Assembly (NCBI RefSeq): GCF_018873765.1
Contig: NC_057919.1
Location: 61,332,484-61,396,483, forward strand
Length of the DNA stretch: 64,000 nt
Source: Telopea speciosissima
Lineage: Eukaryota; Streptophyta; Magnoliopsida; Proteales; Proteaceae
Direction: 5' to 3'
Part shown: piece by piece, positions 12,401 to 24,959 of the stretch
Position numbering within the stretch: position 1 is the stretch's first letter
Layout: the number at the start of each line of letters is the position of its first letter
The notes under the pieces: model-generated
The model's input: the letters and a program-made list of their open reading frames with translations, nothing else
Database searches by the model: none
What the model was told of the DNA's origin: nothing
Made by a program: the position numbers and the translations under genes

Positions 12401-13194
12401 ATGTTATTTAATCATGTTTTGCTTATTTACAGCATTTAAATATGATTTCATGCCTTTGTACATATTTTGGCCCTTTAGTGGCATTTTCGTAATTTTGGCT
12501 ATTTTGGCCTATAAGCTGTTTTGCTTATCAATATAATTGTCCTTCTCCATGATATAATTAGACTTGGTTTTCTTTTTTACAGTCAACCATGTTTTTTGAC
12601 CATAGTGTTAGGCTTTCTAATTTAGGAAAATCCATTAATTAGCTTAACTATGATGCATAATGTACATAATCATCTAGCCTAATGATAGTAACTAGGATTA
12701 AAACATTAATCTTAATTAGCCTAACTAGGCTCATAAATTTCAATCAAGATAATCAAAAATCTTCAAAAAAATTAGTTTAAGTAAGTGCATAATATGTATA
12801 ACACAACAGGACACAACAGAGTTTGGTCTAGGAAGATCGGCCGTCGGCCGGGCGGTTGCTGGGTGCCTAACACCTTCCCAACCCGTAACTTGACACTTAC
12901 ATAGAGATTTGGGGCAGACCATCCATTGAGTCATTGGAGTTAATTTAGCGCTCCTTCTGCGAAGGAGGGGCACCATTCATGGGTCTTAGACCCTATATCT
13001 AGGTGGCGACTCCCATTTTCCATTTTCTTTCTTTCCCCCTTGGTGCACGCTCAGCGACCCTCCGTCTACTGCACCTACACGAACCGAATTAATATATCCA
13101 ATATTTGAACCGAAACCAAACCGAATTAATTCGGTTCGGCTTGGCTCGGTTAATTCGGCTCGGTTTCGGATTCGGTTAGAAATTGACACCCTTA
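9455..13194. mobile_element. hAT-like non-autonomous element, itself split by an LTR
   Basis: Terminal inverted repeats TAAGGGTGTCAAT (9455) and ATTGACACCCTTA (to 13194), flanked by the 8-bp TSD GGTTATGA (9447-9454 and 13195-13202), the hAT signature. The remaining interior (9468-10118 and 13080-13181) is rich in CGGTTCGG-type repeats and AT-rich filler and carries no transposase. Confidence 0.9.
10119..13079 (+). mobile_element. inner solo-LTR-like element, same family as the outer one, opposite orientation
   Basis: TGTAAACACC...GCACCTACA, 2961 bp, flanked by the perfect 5-bp TSD CGAAC (10114-10118 and 13080-13084). It aligns in reverse to the outer element along its whole length: for example 12830-13075 is the inverted counterpart of 8488-8760, and 10200-10320 of 14800-14950. 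A TATAAATA box lies at 11118-11125. GC-rich CCCGGC runs occur near 10850-10910. No protein domain seen; short open frames here are not conserved between the two copies. Confidence 0.85.
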
Positions 13195-15020
13195 GGTTAT
13201 GATGCATGATGGATATGTATATACATAGGTTTTCTAAAACATCCTAAAACAGCATGTAATTAATAAAAAGTCATTTAAGCATGAAATACAGTAGCTACTG
13301 ACTATAAAATTTAAACATAATATAGAGAACACTGTAATTTTTTTATGATTTTCTTGCATTTCTTTGATTTTCCATGTTTCCTAGAATGTAAAAAACAATG
13401 ACTAAAAAGGAGAAAATACAAAATAAATGTCAAATATCGGAATCAGACCAAACCAAAACAGAGACATATTAATATAAACATGCTCTTCACACCCACCTCA
13501 GTTTCTAAGCATGAATCCTATTTTGTGGGCCCCACTCGTGCAAAACCCCAAAATACTCATAGGGGCAAAAGTGTCACAAAACACATGATTTGGAGCTTAG
13601 GGAAATTAGTGGACATAAAAAACAGTGGGAAACATATTGACTAAAAATTCCAAGATTTTTTTATCAATCTTGTATTATTTTTAATATTTTTGTAACTGAA
13701 AAACAGCCTCTTTATGTAAAGAAAATCAAAGAAAATATATAAAAATACCCTTGAAGCGTGGAAGGGCCTGGGCTCAGCTTGGGTAATCTTGTTTGACCGT
13801 AAATAGTTGCCTGAAACCTCTGAAAGCAGTTCCAAATGTGGTTGCTCAGAATGGCAAGAGTGGTGAGCAAGGGGTATTTATGGAACTTTATATATCTATG
13901 GGAGCATGGTCTCTGGATATATCTAGCATGGATTGAAAGAGGAAAGAACAAGCTTCATGAAGGTAATTTTCTCATGATTTTGTTTTGTCTGTAAATCCTC
14001 CAAAATACAGCCTATTTATAGGCAAAAATGTGTTCGAGGAAATGACTGAATAAGCTCTGGGGCAATAATGCAGGGGACAAGAGGCTGATGGGCTGGCTGG
14101 GCTTGCGTGTGCCTAGGCTTGCTGGGCAGCCTAGGCCGGTGCAGGCCTCCTTGACTTGGCTGGCACACATGCATGTGGGCATGGGTGATGGGCCTTGTGT
14201 GGCTCAGCCTAAATGGCGGGGGTTTGTCCCCTGCCGATAGTCCAGCTGGGCTGGGTCAGACTGGGTTGACCCAATTCGGGTCAACATAGTTTGCCCCATT
14301 TTTTTTAAATTTTTTTTTTTTATATACACCTTTTAAAGATTCCATTTTAAAGGTCCATGTTCAAATGCTAATATCTCCAAAACCGAATGGCCGATTTTGA
14401 CGTGCCACATATTGCCGCAAAGATCAAAACACGTACTTTCCATCCGTGTAGCTGATATAGCCAAATTTTTTTGAAAAGTGGCACGGATATCGAGAAAAGC
14501 ACATAAATGGTGTTTTACGCTGATCAAGGTCCAAATGATACCAGAATTACATGAAATTTTACGTGTAAGCACAATGTGACCAAATAAAGTTATCCAAATG
14601 GTTTTAGGTCACATCGAGTGGCTTGGATACCAAGAACCATGTCAGGGGTAAAATGGTCATTTTCATAAAAGTTATCCGATCTGCCTGAAACTTTACATGA
14701 AAGCTTAATATGACCAAATGAGGTCATCCAAAGTGTTTCAGACTAAATTGGATGGTCAAGATACCGAGAACCGTGTCAGGGGCAAAATGGTCATTTTCAC
14801 AAAGGGTGTTGGATTTGGGTGAAACTTCAAATGTGGACTTAAAATGGTTAAATAAGGCTATGCTAGGGGTTTAGGCTCTATTTAAGACAGTTTGGTTCCA
14901 AAAAAGTGAGGTAAGGGTAATTTGGTAATTCTTGCCATTCAGTCACCACACTAATTACGACCTTGACCATCATTGCCAAGACACACTTCCAAGGTGTCAA
15001 AATGTGGTGTCTACAGTATT

Positions 15021-15796
15021 GTATCAGTAATAGTGCTGCAACCACTGATATCAATACCTAAGCCCAGCCTTGGATGATGGGTTTCAGAGAATAATGAAAA
15101 GTGTTTCAGACCTTCAAAATATAGGGGAAGAGGGAGGTAATAATGACCCTAGATTTGTGGGTGTTTCCTTCGCCTATGGTGTAGGTAAACTTTCTCTTTT
15201 ATTCTTACAAAAAAAAAAAAAAAAAACTTTCTCCTTTAGATTAGGGATTTTCTTATTGACACTTCTTAAAAGTGTCAAATAATTCTAATTTTACATTTTT
15301 ACCCTTTTAATTTAACACTTTTTTTTCAATGTGGGTAAATATTGTCATTTGACATGTATATTAAAAAAATGTGTAAAATAATGACACTCTGACACTCTTT
15401 TTAATACTTAATTAACAATGACACCTTTTGATAATGACATATTTACAATGATAAATCACTTTCAAATTATTTAAAATGATAAATCATTTTCAAATTTATT
15501 TTTCAAAATTTTATTGGGAAAAGGTTGGGTATGCTAGTGGTATACCATAAACTAGCACCGTATGTGTCTCTCTCTCTTCCTCCCTTTGAGGGTTAAGGGA
15601 GTCATTTCAGAGGGGGAGAGAGAAATAGGGATCTTTGTCCCCAACAGATTACACTCCTTATGAAGAGACGTGCCTCTTCAAGTTACAACAACTACCATAA
15701 GGTTGTATAGGAGAGCAAGAGACGAAGCACCTTTCTATGAACAGATAGGCTCTTTGGTGAAGAAGCACCTTTCGGTGAACAAATACATTCTTTGGT
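15021..15796. other. intergenic, AT-rich, nothing recognised
   Basis: Contains a poly(A) run near 15211 and AT-rich low-complexity DNA (15200-15530). A short frame at 15070-15282 has no recognisable features. Confidence 0.5.
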
Positions 15797-17458
15797 GAAA
15801 AGAGGCCTTTTGTGAAGTAACACAATTGTTGAAGGTGACCATTGGAAAACTATATCAGCAATGGTGAAGAACACTGTTTTGGTTATCTTATTCTATTGTA
15901 GAATAATGTTTCTTCTCTCTCCATTGTAATCTATTGGTGATTAGTAATTAAGAGTTTAACGACCAATTCCCTAGTTTGTTATTATTATTGAGTCCATAGT
16001 TAGCAAAAACGGGAATGGCAAGAAAAGGAGTATTATGATATAGGTTTTAAATAGTAAAAACTTACAAACAGTCGATAAAATAAAACTGTCAAAAAAAACA
16101 GAAACCAGACAGTACAGATTTTAAACGTGCATATTTCAAAAAAATTGAACAAAAAAAATGGCACTTTTCTCATATAAATTGGGGAATTTTTATTTAAAAT
16201 ACATGCTTCTAATTTCGATATCCGTGCATTGACCTTGAGTTGAAGTTGATGTCGTGAAAAATGTAGTCATTTGAGTCATCTTTACGTTGGTGAAAGAATC
16301 AGGCCGATCAAAGTTTGGGAGAAAGAGATATGGTCACTTAAGTCTAAGGTCTTAAAAAGCACCAAGAAAACGGAAACGTGTTTTAAACGATTTTTAAATG
16401 GGAACACTAGCCGTTTTTCCCATATATTTGGAAAACATATGGCAAAACGTGTTTAAAACGGTAAACGGGAACGAGCTTTAAACACGTATTTGCTAAGAGA
16501 AATTGAATCAATTCAATTCCATGAGTCCTCTTTGTAACATGAGATCCATGAACGTATGCATGGCTGCAACCTGTTTATCCCAATCACAGCTTTAGGTGAG
16601 AAATTAAGCATATAGAATAGAATAGATGATGAGAAGTAAAGAAAAGCAGATGATCGAAGGCCAAAAGGATTCTGTCCAGCTCCCTGCCCGGGTTGCATGT
16701 GCAGCGCTGGACTTGGTGAGGCGTGAAAAGACCACCTCACCCCTGCTCGGGCAAGGTGCTCAGGCAGGGGTGAGGCGGTCTTTTCCCACTTCACTGTGCC
16801 CGGCGTTGCACATGCAGGCCGGGCAAGGTGCTGGACAGGAGCCTAGTATCATCATAATCAACATCGAGAATAGCCAAGTATCTATCTCATCAAAGGAAGA
16901 AATCAGAATAAGAAAATTAATTAGATGATAATATTGTAAAGTACAAAATCATTCATTCTTAGGTATTAATTTCTGCATTTCGTGTGGTCCATATTGAACG
17001 TAATTTAAGGTCAGACTTGGTATGATTTTTGTTTTGATTTTAGAGTGATTTCATGAAATAGATTTTTGGTCAAGAAATTAAAGTTATTTTGGTTGGTTAT
17101 CTCTTTGGGAGAGGGTGGTGGTGGCGGGGATTTTTATCTCCTCCGGTTCTCATCCCTAGTTCCACCCTAAGAAGATGACACACGTCATGGAGGTATCCAA
17201 CGGTCGATTTTAAGTTTAACATGTTAACTCTGGTTAACCCATAATGATGAATGCTGAGTCGAGGAAGACGAAGAGGGAAATGGAGGGAAAAGTGAAATAT
17301 CATTTGATTTTTCGGATCGGGTTTGGGCACGCGACAAGAAATGGATGAATTTTTTCAAAATCTGGGTTAGGTCTTTACGACCACTGGATCGCTACCTACC
17401 AGGTGTCAACACTCCAGATATCCTTGGGCACTCCCTGGAGACAAGCCGAATCCATATT
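15797..17458 (+). repeat. copy 1 of a ~1.66-kb direct tandem duplication
   Basis: Aligns with 17683-19348 over its whole length at roughly 93-95% by eye. It contains a TTAGCAAA...TTTGCTAA-bounded segment (about 16000-16495), a foldback element (16672-16838) and a G-rich run near 17105-17140. Frames are not preserved between copies, so no gene is supported. Confidence 0.85.
16672..16838. mobile_element. GC-rich foldback element (copy 1)
   Basis: Ends CTGTCCAGC and GCTGGACAG with longer imperfect inverted arms (CCCGGGTTGCATGTGCAGCG against its reversed partner). No TSD recognised because it lies inside a duplicated unit. Confidence 0.65.
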
Positions 17459-17682
17459 CGTATTCCTACTCACGGGAGAAAGTGAAGAGGCTATGGAAGG
17501 CTAAAGGGAAGGAGAAAAGCTTGGGGATCGACTATAGCCGCCATTAAACAAGAAATGTAATTTATGATTATCAGATTATGGTGTTCCAAATCCATGTGGG
17601 CATATATATGATTGATTGGGGTTTCCAAATCCTTACACTCCAACCATCACTTACGATCGAAAATAACACGATTGTTGAAGGT
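17459..17682 (+). mobile_element. LTR-like fragment between the tandem copies
   Basis: Words such as GGCTATGGAAGGCTA, AGCTTGGGGATCGACTA and ATATATGATTGATT match, in order, the LTR-like segment at 41640-41775. It looks like a relic of a related Copia-type LTR. Confidence 0.45.
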
Positions 17683-19348
17683 GAAAAGAGGCCTTTTGTG
17701 AAGTACGTAACACAATTGTTGAAGGTGACCATTGGAAAACTATATAAGCAATGGTGAAGAACATTGTTTTGGTTATCTTATTCTATTGTAGAATATTGTC
17801 TCTTCTCTCTCCATTGTAATCTATTGGTGATTAGTAATTAAGAGTCTAACGACCGATTCCCTAGTTTGTTATTATTATTGAATCCATAGTTAGCAAAAAG
17901 GGGAATGGCAAAAAAATGAGTATTATGATACAGGTTTTAAACGGTAAAAACTTACAAACAGTCGGTAAAATAAAACGGTCAAAAAAATAGAAAACAGACG
18001 GTATAGGTTTTAAACATGCATATTTCAAAAAAATGGAATAAAAAAAAATGACACTTTTCTCATATAAATTGGGAAATTTTTATTTAAAATACATGCTTCT
18101 AATTTCGGTATCCGTGCATTGACCTTGAGTTGAAGGTGATATCCTGAAAAATGTAGTCCCTCGAGTCATCTTTACGTTGATGAAAGAATCAGGCCGATCA
18201 GAGTTTGGCAGAGAGAGATATGGTCACTTAAGTCCAAAGTCTTAAAAAACAAAAAAAAATCGGAAACGTGTTTTAAACGAGTTTTAAACGGGAATGCTAG
18301 CCGTTTTTCCCGTATGTTTGGGAAACATATGGCAAAACGTGTTTAAGATGGTAAACGGGAACGAGTTTTAAACGCATCTTTGCTAAGAGAGATTGAATCA
18401 ATTCAATTCCGTTAGTCCTTTCTGTATCATGAGATCCATGAACGTATGCATGGCTGCAACCTGTTTATCCCAATCATAGCTTCAGGTGAGAAATTAAGCA
18501 CATAGAATAGAATAGATGATGAGAAGTAAAGAAAAGCAGATGATCGAAGGCCAAAAGGATTCTGTCCAGCATCCTGCCCGGGCTGTATGTGCGGCACCGG
18601 ACTTGGTGAGGCGTGAAAAGACCTCCTCACCCTTGCTTGGGCAAGGCGCTCAGGCAAGGATGAGGCAGTCTTTTCACGCCTCACTGCGCCCGGCGCTGCA
18701 CATGCAGCCCGAGCAAGGTGCTGGACAAGAGCCTAGTATCATCATAATCAACATCGAGAATAGCAAAGTATCTATCTCATCAAAGGAAGAAATCAGAATA
18801 AGAAAATTAATTAGATGATAATATTGTGAAGTACAAAATCACTCATTTTTAGATATTAATTTCTGCATTTCGTCTGGTCCACATTGAATGTAATTTAAGG
18901 CCATATTTGGTATGATTTTTGTTTCGATTTTAAAGTGATTTCATGAAATAGGTTTTTGGTCAAGAAATTAAAGTTGTTTTGATTGATTATCTCTTTGGGA
19001 GAGGGTGGTGGTGGCGGGGATTTTTATCTCCTACGGTTCTCATCCTTAGTTCCACCCTGGGAAGACGACACACGTCATGGAGGTATCCAACGATCGATTT
19101 TAAGTTTAACATGTTAACTCTGGTTAACCCATAATGATGAATGCTGAGTCGAGGTAGACGAAGAGGGAAATGGAGGGACAAGTGAAATTTCATTTGATTT
19201 TCGGATCGGGTTTAGGTACGCAACAAGAAGTGGATGAATTTTTTTCAAAATCTGGGTTAGATCTTTACGACCGTTGGATTGCTACTTGCCAAGTGTCAAC
19301 ACTCCATATATCTCTGGGCACTCCTTGGAGATGAGCCGAATCCATATT
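17683..19348 (+). repeat. copy 2 of the ~1.66-kb direct tandem duplication
   Basis: Starts at the same GAAAAGAGGCCTTTTGTGAA word as copy 1 and ends at GAGCCGAATCCATATT. It differs by scattered substitutions and small indels, so this is an older event than the 17.8-kb duplication to the right. Confidence 0.85.
18562..18728. mobile_element. GC-rich foldback element (copy 2)
   Basis: Counterpart of 16672-16838 in the second tandem copy. The same inverted arms, with several substitutions. Confidence 0.65.
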
Positions 19349-20490
19349 ATACAATGTATTTCACCATATAACTGAGCATTTATTATGAATTTTGCAATGC
19401 CTCAAAAACGTAACAGTGCATTGCATAGAGTAGCTTCTATTACTTTTGATCTTGGTACAAATATCACATTGAAAACCCAGTAATCAACACAAAAACACCA
19501 GTTTTGGACCAGCTGATAAGCTACAATTACGTATGCTCTCATTGACCCCCGCAATGGTGCATGGGCTACACAATTACGCAGCAATCTCTTGCCCTTTTTC
19601 TGATAAACAATCCCAACTCCTCTCTCTCTCCTTCGTTTTTTAAAAGTTAATTAAATTCTCATTTTTTTGGATCTTTGGTAAAAATCGGCTGAATAATTCG
19701 TACTATACGATTTGACTCAAATTATTAAAATTTTATTCTGCACTTCCCAATTCATCCCCTCTTGGATTACCTATACAAGTCCTACATATTGCAACTTTTT
19801 TCATCTAAAACTAACTTTTCTTTTGGTTTGATTTCATCCACGGTTATGGGTTTTCTTTTCTTCTGCCTCTGACTTTTCATTGTTTGATCTTCTTCTGTTA
19901 TTTTGAAGTTTTTTTTCTTTTTTTTTTTTCTTTTTCTGTTCATACTTGAATTTTAATTGTAATTCACATGCTTAATTACCATTTTTCATTTCCAGCTCAG
20001 TGACCTTTTTCCCATCAAAGAATATAGAGTAGGAAAAATGAGAGAGATATGACCAACAACACCCTTGTTTCACGGGACAACGCAGTTGAAAGATTTTCTG
20101 ATCTGCTTGGATTGCCGATGTATAGGATCTCGGCCATGGGTCTAAGTATCGGTATTGTATCGATTCGTACCGGTTTCTGAAGAACATAAAACCTCTTATT
20201 CCCAAATTCTAGAAACCAAGATTGATGCTCAGAAGCTAATTTACTGTGCTCCGATCATGTAAGTGGTTGCATTTCTGTTCAAGATCCTATTGTAAAGAGA
20301 TTTTTAGGCCTGAGTTTGTCAAATAGATTGGGCCTTGGGGACTATCGAGATGGAGTTTTGGGTTTTTGGCCATTTACGGGTAAAATTTTCCATTACGTTT
20401 ATCGGAAAAGACGGAGCCTGGTGTAAAATTTTCCGTCATGACAAATATTCAAATGACAAAACAAATAATGGATAATTTGTTTTATCGACT
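19349..20490. other. intergenic, nothing recognised
   Basis: Mostly AT-rich with a poly(T) stretch at 19908-19935. GTATCGGTATTGTATCG-like words at 20140-20165 recall 8340-8400. No gene signal. Confidence 0.5.
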
Positions 20491-20492
20491 AT

Positions 20493-20640
20493 TTTACGTT
20501 GAAACAAACAGAGCCTTAGGGTATTTTTTGGGGTTTTTGGAATCAGTTTCTCTATAGTTTGGAGTCTATGGACATTCTAGTAATCAGACTCACAAAATGT
20601 ACTGTTGGCTACAAAAGCATTCTAAAAATTGAAATACTTT
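20493..20640 (+). repeat. direct repeat flanking the 20.7-21.5 kb nest (copy 1)
   Basis: About 150 bp, from AAACAAACAGAGCCTTAGGG to ATTGAAATACT, repeated at 21495-21650 with roughly 85-90% identity. The pair brackets the miniature elements between them. Confidence 0.7.
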
Positions 20641-20744
20641 TTTACTATCGTCTCTCCAAGTTCATGTCACAATTCAAGTAAGTATGAAAGAAATAGAAGT
20701 TTGATGATCAATGGAAAATTTGATTTTATGGTAAAAAAAATTTG

Positions 20745-21475
20745 GGATGATGTTCTCTGTGCCACAGTGCAACCTGTGCCCATAAACATGGGCCTGCCTA
20801 GGGGTGTCAATGGGCCGGTTCGGGTTTTTCGGTTTCGGTGTGACTTTTATAGAAATCGAAACCAAACCATTAAGAAATGTTCGGTTTCGGTTTCGGTGCG
20901 GTTTGATTTCGTGTCGGTTTCGATTTATGATAACGGGTTGATATCGGTTTGGATTCGGTTTGGTACCGGTTTTATATAACTAGTAAGGTCCGGTTAGTGC
21001 TAATTTTTCTTCTCTTTCTCTTTTATGTACATAAAATATTTCAAATACAATGCATCTTTGTATCCTATGTCCTATGGCCTATGGATACAATTGATTGGGA
21101 AATCACTAACAAAGGATATGAGATAAAGTGAGAAACTATCACAACACATTTAGGGGGCAATGGGGCATTAGGCATTTACTGATTTACTCATTTATCGGGT
21201 TAGATCGGTTCGGTTTGGGTTCGGGCCTAACGGTTCGGGCTACCGGTGCACCGTCGGGCTAGCCCAAACCAAACCAAACCGTTTGCCTTTCTGGATCCAC
21301 AAACCAAACCGAACCATTAAGAGTTTGGTCTGGTGTGGTCCGGACTGGTTCGGGCCGGTTTCATCGATTTAGGTTAGGTATTGACACCTCTAGGCCTGCC
21401 ATTCAGGGGGTAGGGTGGTCATTTCACCCACCCCCATGTGTCTGGGCGCAGACGGCACAGAAAACATTCTCCCAA
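20745..21475. mobile_element. small CACATGGGGGTGGG-type MITE, interrupted by a hAT-like element
   Basis: The outer pieces (20745-20798 and 21393-21475) join into a sequence like the uninterrupted relatives at 27612-27760, 28598-28737 and 46447-46586: near-inverted ends around TGTTCTCTGTGC and CACAGAAAACAT with a C/G-rich centre. The hAT-like element entered at its GGCCTGCC. Confidence 0.7.
20799..21392. mobile_element. hAT-like non-autonomous element, 594 bp
   Basis: TIRs TAGGGGTGTCAAT and ATTGACACCTCTA with a perfect 8-bp TSD GGCCTGCC (20791-20798 and 21393-21400). The ends match the 9455-13194 element, and the interior is again CGGTTCGG/GGTTTCGG-rich. Same family. Confidence 0.92.
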
Positions 21476-21494
21476 TTTTTTTTACCAATTATTT

Positions 21495-21650
21495 TACATG
21501 AAAACAAACAGAGCCTTAGGGTATTCTTTGTGGGGGGGGGGGGGTTGGTTTGGAATTAGTTTCTCCATAATTTGAAGTCTATGAACATTCTAGTAATCAG
21601 ACTCACAAATGTAATCTTGGCTACAAAAGCATCTTGATAATTGAAATACT
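21495..21650 (+). repeat. direct repeat flanking the nest (copy 2)
   Basis: Second copy of the 20493-20640 repeat, containing a 14-base G run (about 21531-21544). Confidence 0.7.
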
Positions 21651-22914
21651 GCTCTGCTATATTTTCTCAAAGTGTCAAGTCTCAACCGTACTGTGAGAGA
21701 GAGAGAGAGCTTTAGAGCTTTATTCTTACATATCCAGCAAAACCTATTTTGTACTTATTAATACAAAATCCATTATAGGTGTCTCCATTATGAAAGCCTA
21801 GCTGATCAAGCAAAGTAATTCAAGCACACTTTGAGTGAAGTAGAAGAAGAGTCCACACTAGTAGTACTCCTTGCATGCAAGCTCAGTACTACATGGGTAT
21901 GGGATCGACAAACAAAGAGGTAATGGGTTCCTTCAACACCTCATTAGGAATAGTGAAACCATCTGTATACAAGTAGAAGTGCTCAGCCATACGAACAAGG
22001 TTGACACAACGTAATAAAACTTGCATTGGGACATCGATCATAGGTTTCATGCACGCTTCATTTATATCTTTCCATGCGTCCACCACTCTTCTCTTTAATT
22101 CATCATTTACTTCTTGTTCCGACACATTATCATATTGCTTCATGTAACACTCCACAACAGAACAAACATGCCCTCTCTCTTGCTCAAACTACAAAAAAAC
22201 ATATATATATACAAGGTTGATGGTGGCAACACTTCAAGGTCATCAGGCAATGTGTGCTAATTAAGTAAGAAAAAGAGAATTAATTTAAACGTAATTTATT
22301 ACCTTGTGAGACATCATATCATCCAAAAGCCTACTAATTAAGTTTGAAGCTTTCATAAGCTTATTATGTTCATTCATTGCCCAATCAAAGGTTTCCTTAG
22401 TCACAATATCTCCCATGCCAACCAAGGAAGTGACTATTATACTTAAACACGGAATGCTTATTGACGCAGTTTGCATATACTCTTCGAATGTTGGAATATA
22501 TCCATCATTAAACCATTTGGCCTCCTGGAAGTAAGCTTTAACTTGTGTTTTCACCTGGAATTATATTGAAACCAAACAAACCCACCAACTGGTCATTAGA
22601 ATTTTAAGTTTTTAATATTTATTTTTGAATTTTGTGTATTAATTGATACCAACTGATTAAACAAAAAATAATAAACTGTTGTTTATGTGTTTGTAAAAAT
22701 TTTGATCATCTTTGAAAAGAGAAACAAATAAAAGATTGAATGACCAAGTAGTAGAGTTTTTAATGACACACATACCGCTTCTTTTGCATAGTTAACACGA
22801 TAAGATTGTCCGTCCTTTCTCAACTCTTCCTCAATTTCATTGTAAACATCTAAAAGTGCCGAGTAGATCACCTTCATGTATTCAGGAATACCATTGATGG
22901 CGCTAAACTCCTAC

Positions 22915-23082
22915 TTGAAAATTAAGCAATATTTCAACAAAAACATGAAGTTCATCTAAATCAGTAATAACAAATGAGTTCACTACCAAAAATCATGGCT
23001 CTATTGGCGGATTTTTACCACCGCTAATTCTTTACTATCATAAATATGCCATTAAATGTGATGCCACAATTGCTATGTGGTG

Positions 23083-23120
<38 letters not shown>

Positions 23121-24693
23121 TTTTTTTGTATATGTATATAATCTTTAGTGACGATTTCTTTTTATCACCACTAAAATAAACCTTTACCGATGGTAATACA
23201 CCATGGTTAAAGGTATTTAGCAAATGCTGGGTGGACTGTCCTCTATGGTGGGAGGGAAACTTGGTCCAAGCTTTAAATAGTTGGGACATGATTATAGTTG
23301 GGAAGAGCGTATTACACCACAAAAAGAGTTAATTACCTATTTCACGTTTAATGGACTCCTATAAAAGAGGGGGAGAGAGAGAGAGGAAAAAAAAAGAAGA
23401 AAATTTTAATAAGAATAATGGAGTTTTCTCTCTTGAATTTGATAGAAAACGTGACATAAAGAGAAGGTAGTTCCAGATAAATCCTCTTTAATATCGTTGG
23501 AGAGGATCCGAACTTTTTATATATCACTTCTAAAGGTTATTATTTAAAAGAATAATCAATTACTTTTACTACCAGTTATTTTAGGTCACTAAAAGTAATT
23601 TGCTTTAAAAAAAACTAATAATCCTACCCTCCACCTCTGCTCGCCCCAGCCCACCCACCGACCCCCTTTGCAACCCATACGCCAATTCTTGGGTTGCAGG
23701 GAGCTAGCTCCGACACACTGGCCCTAATAGTGAAGCCTTGGCAGATGAGGGTCTGGGCGATGCGAATACGTGCTTGACCGGTCTAAAGCATGACCGACAA
23801 CCCTCTCCAACTGCAAGCTCTTCGGTCAGTCAGCGAGGGTGCAAGGTATGTTATTGCTTGTGATGGTGGTGACAATGGTGGTTTTGCCGAGAAGTAAGGG
23901 GTCGAGGGATTTTCATCTTCTCAAGTGCGGTGCATTACCCAATGCATCTTTAAAGTGCATTGGACAGTGACCACTGTACTTGGGAAGATAAAAGTTCAGG
24001 GCACAAGTGAGATGTACCATCCGATGTACTTTAAAGGTGCACTAGGCAATGCCTCGCACTTGAGAGGATAAAAATTCGGGATCGAGCTGCTTTGATTGTC
24101 TTAAAAGATAGCAGCTTGCGGATGTGTTGATGAGGGATCGCGTCGAGCTTGACTAGGTTGGCTCTCTCGGTGGAATCAGGACTCAAGAGTCGTTAATCAT
24201 GGACTCAGGTAATTTATCCATCTTAAGAAGAGGGTGGGGGCCAGGGGTGGGGAAGGGAGAGGCAAAGGTGGGCAGGATCAGTGAGATTCAGAGGGATTGG
24301 ACAGGGTGGGGGAGTTGTAAACGTACAAAGGGAAGGGGAGGTGAAGAGGGAGACAAAGGGAGCAGAGGGAGCTGAGAGGGTGCGAGATTGGCGAGTTGCA
24401 GATGGGCTGGTGGGAGTCGAAGATTATCATCCAATTAAGTGCCGCCTAGTGCACCATATTTTAGAATCCAACTGTAAAAACATGGGCAGTGATGCCTTTT
24501 TATCCTCTCAAATGTTGGGTGGACGATTTGATTCTTAAGTGTACTTGAGAGGATAAATTTCCAGGGGTGAGGATCTCCAGCCATCACTTACGGTCAGAAA
24601 TAACACGATTGGTTGAAAATAACACCTCCAAATTTCTTGTGGTGATCAAGTGAAGAATTAATCTACATGTAGATGTCCATGTAAACATCAAAC
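22915..24693. other. TPS-A intron 4, expanded by repeats
   Basis: The equivalent intron in TPS-B/C is about 280 bp; here it is 1.78 kb. It starts near a CACTA-transposon-like end (CACTACCAAAAATCATGG at about 22981), has a poly(T) run at 23085-23119, and two CTCTCAAGTG-type foldback relics (about 23915-24075 and 24440-24560). Confidence 0.7.
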
Positions 24694-24959
24694 CTCTGAA
24701 TCGCATCAGTGAAGAGCAGGAGTTCTTCGAGGGTACCATAGGCATCATAGGTATCATTAATAACAGTGATAAGGGCTGTAACTTTAGCTACCATCTTTTT
24801 GGCAAGAGCATAATGAGGTTCAAAACACACCCCCATTGCAAAAAAATAGGATTCCACAAGTCGGTCTCTGGCATAAGGTAGCTTTGATGCAAGCCCGAAT
24901 TCTTTCCACCATCTGCAATTTTCACATACCAGATTTTTCAGTTTTGGATTACTACAATA

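Larger units (their letters stand above)
8484..15015 (-). mobile_element. outer long solo-LTR-like element, split by nested insertions
   Basis: Ends are TG...CA (TGTAGACACC on the minus strand at 15015; TGTAGGTGC at 8484 on plus) and are flanked by the 5-bp TSD GTATT (8479-8483 and 15016-15020). Removing the nested hAT-like element leaves about 2.78 kb with no protein domain. A TATA-like TATAAATAGG lies at 14011-14020 on the minus strand. The size, 5-bp TSD and internal promoter fit a solo LTR of a long-LTR gypsy family; the family name is inference. Confidence 0.8.

Noticed and set aside
15997..16498. hAT-like element with TTAGCAAA/TTTGCTAA ends
   Set aside because: Short inverted ends are present in both tandem copies but no 8-bp TSD could be found, so it is not listed as a defined element.
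22981..23320. Complete CACTA transposon in TPS-A intron 4
   Set aside because: Only one CACTA-like end (CACTACCAAAAA) was found; no matching inverted end or 3-bp TSD.
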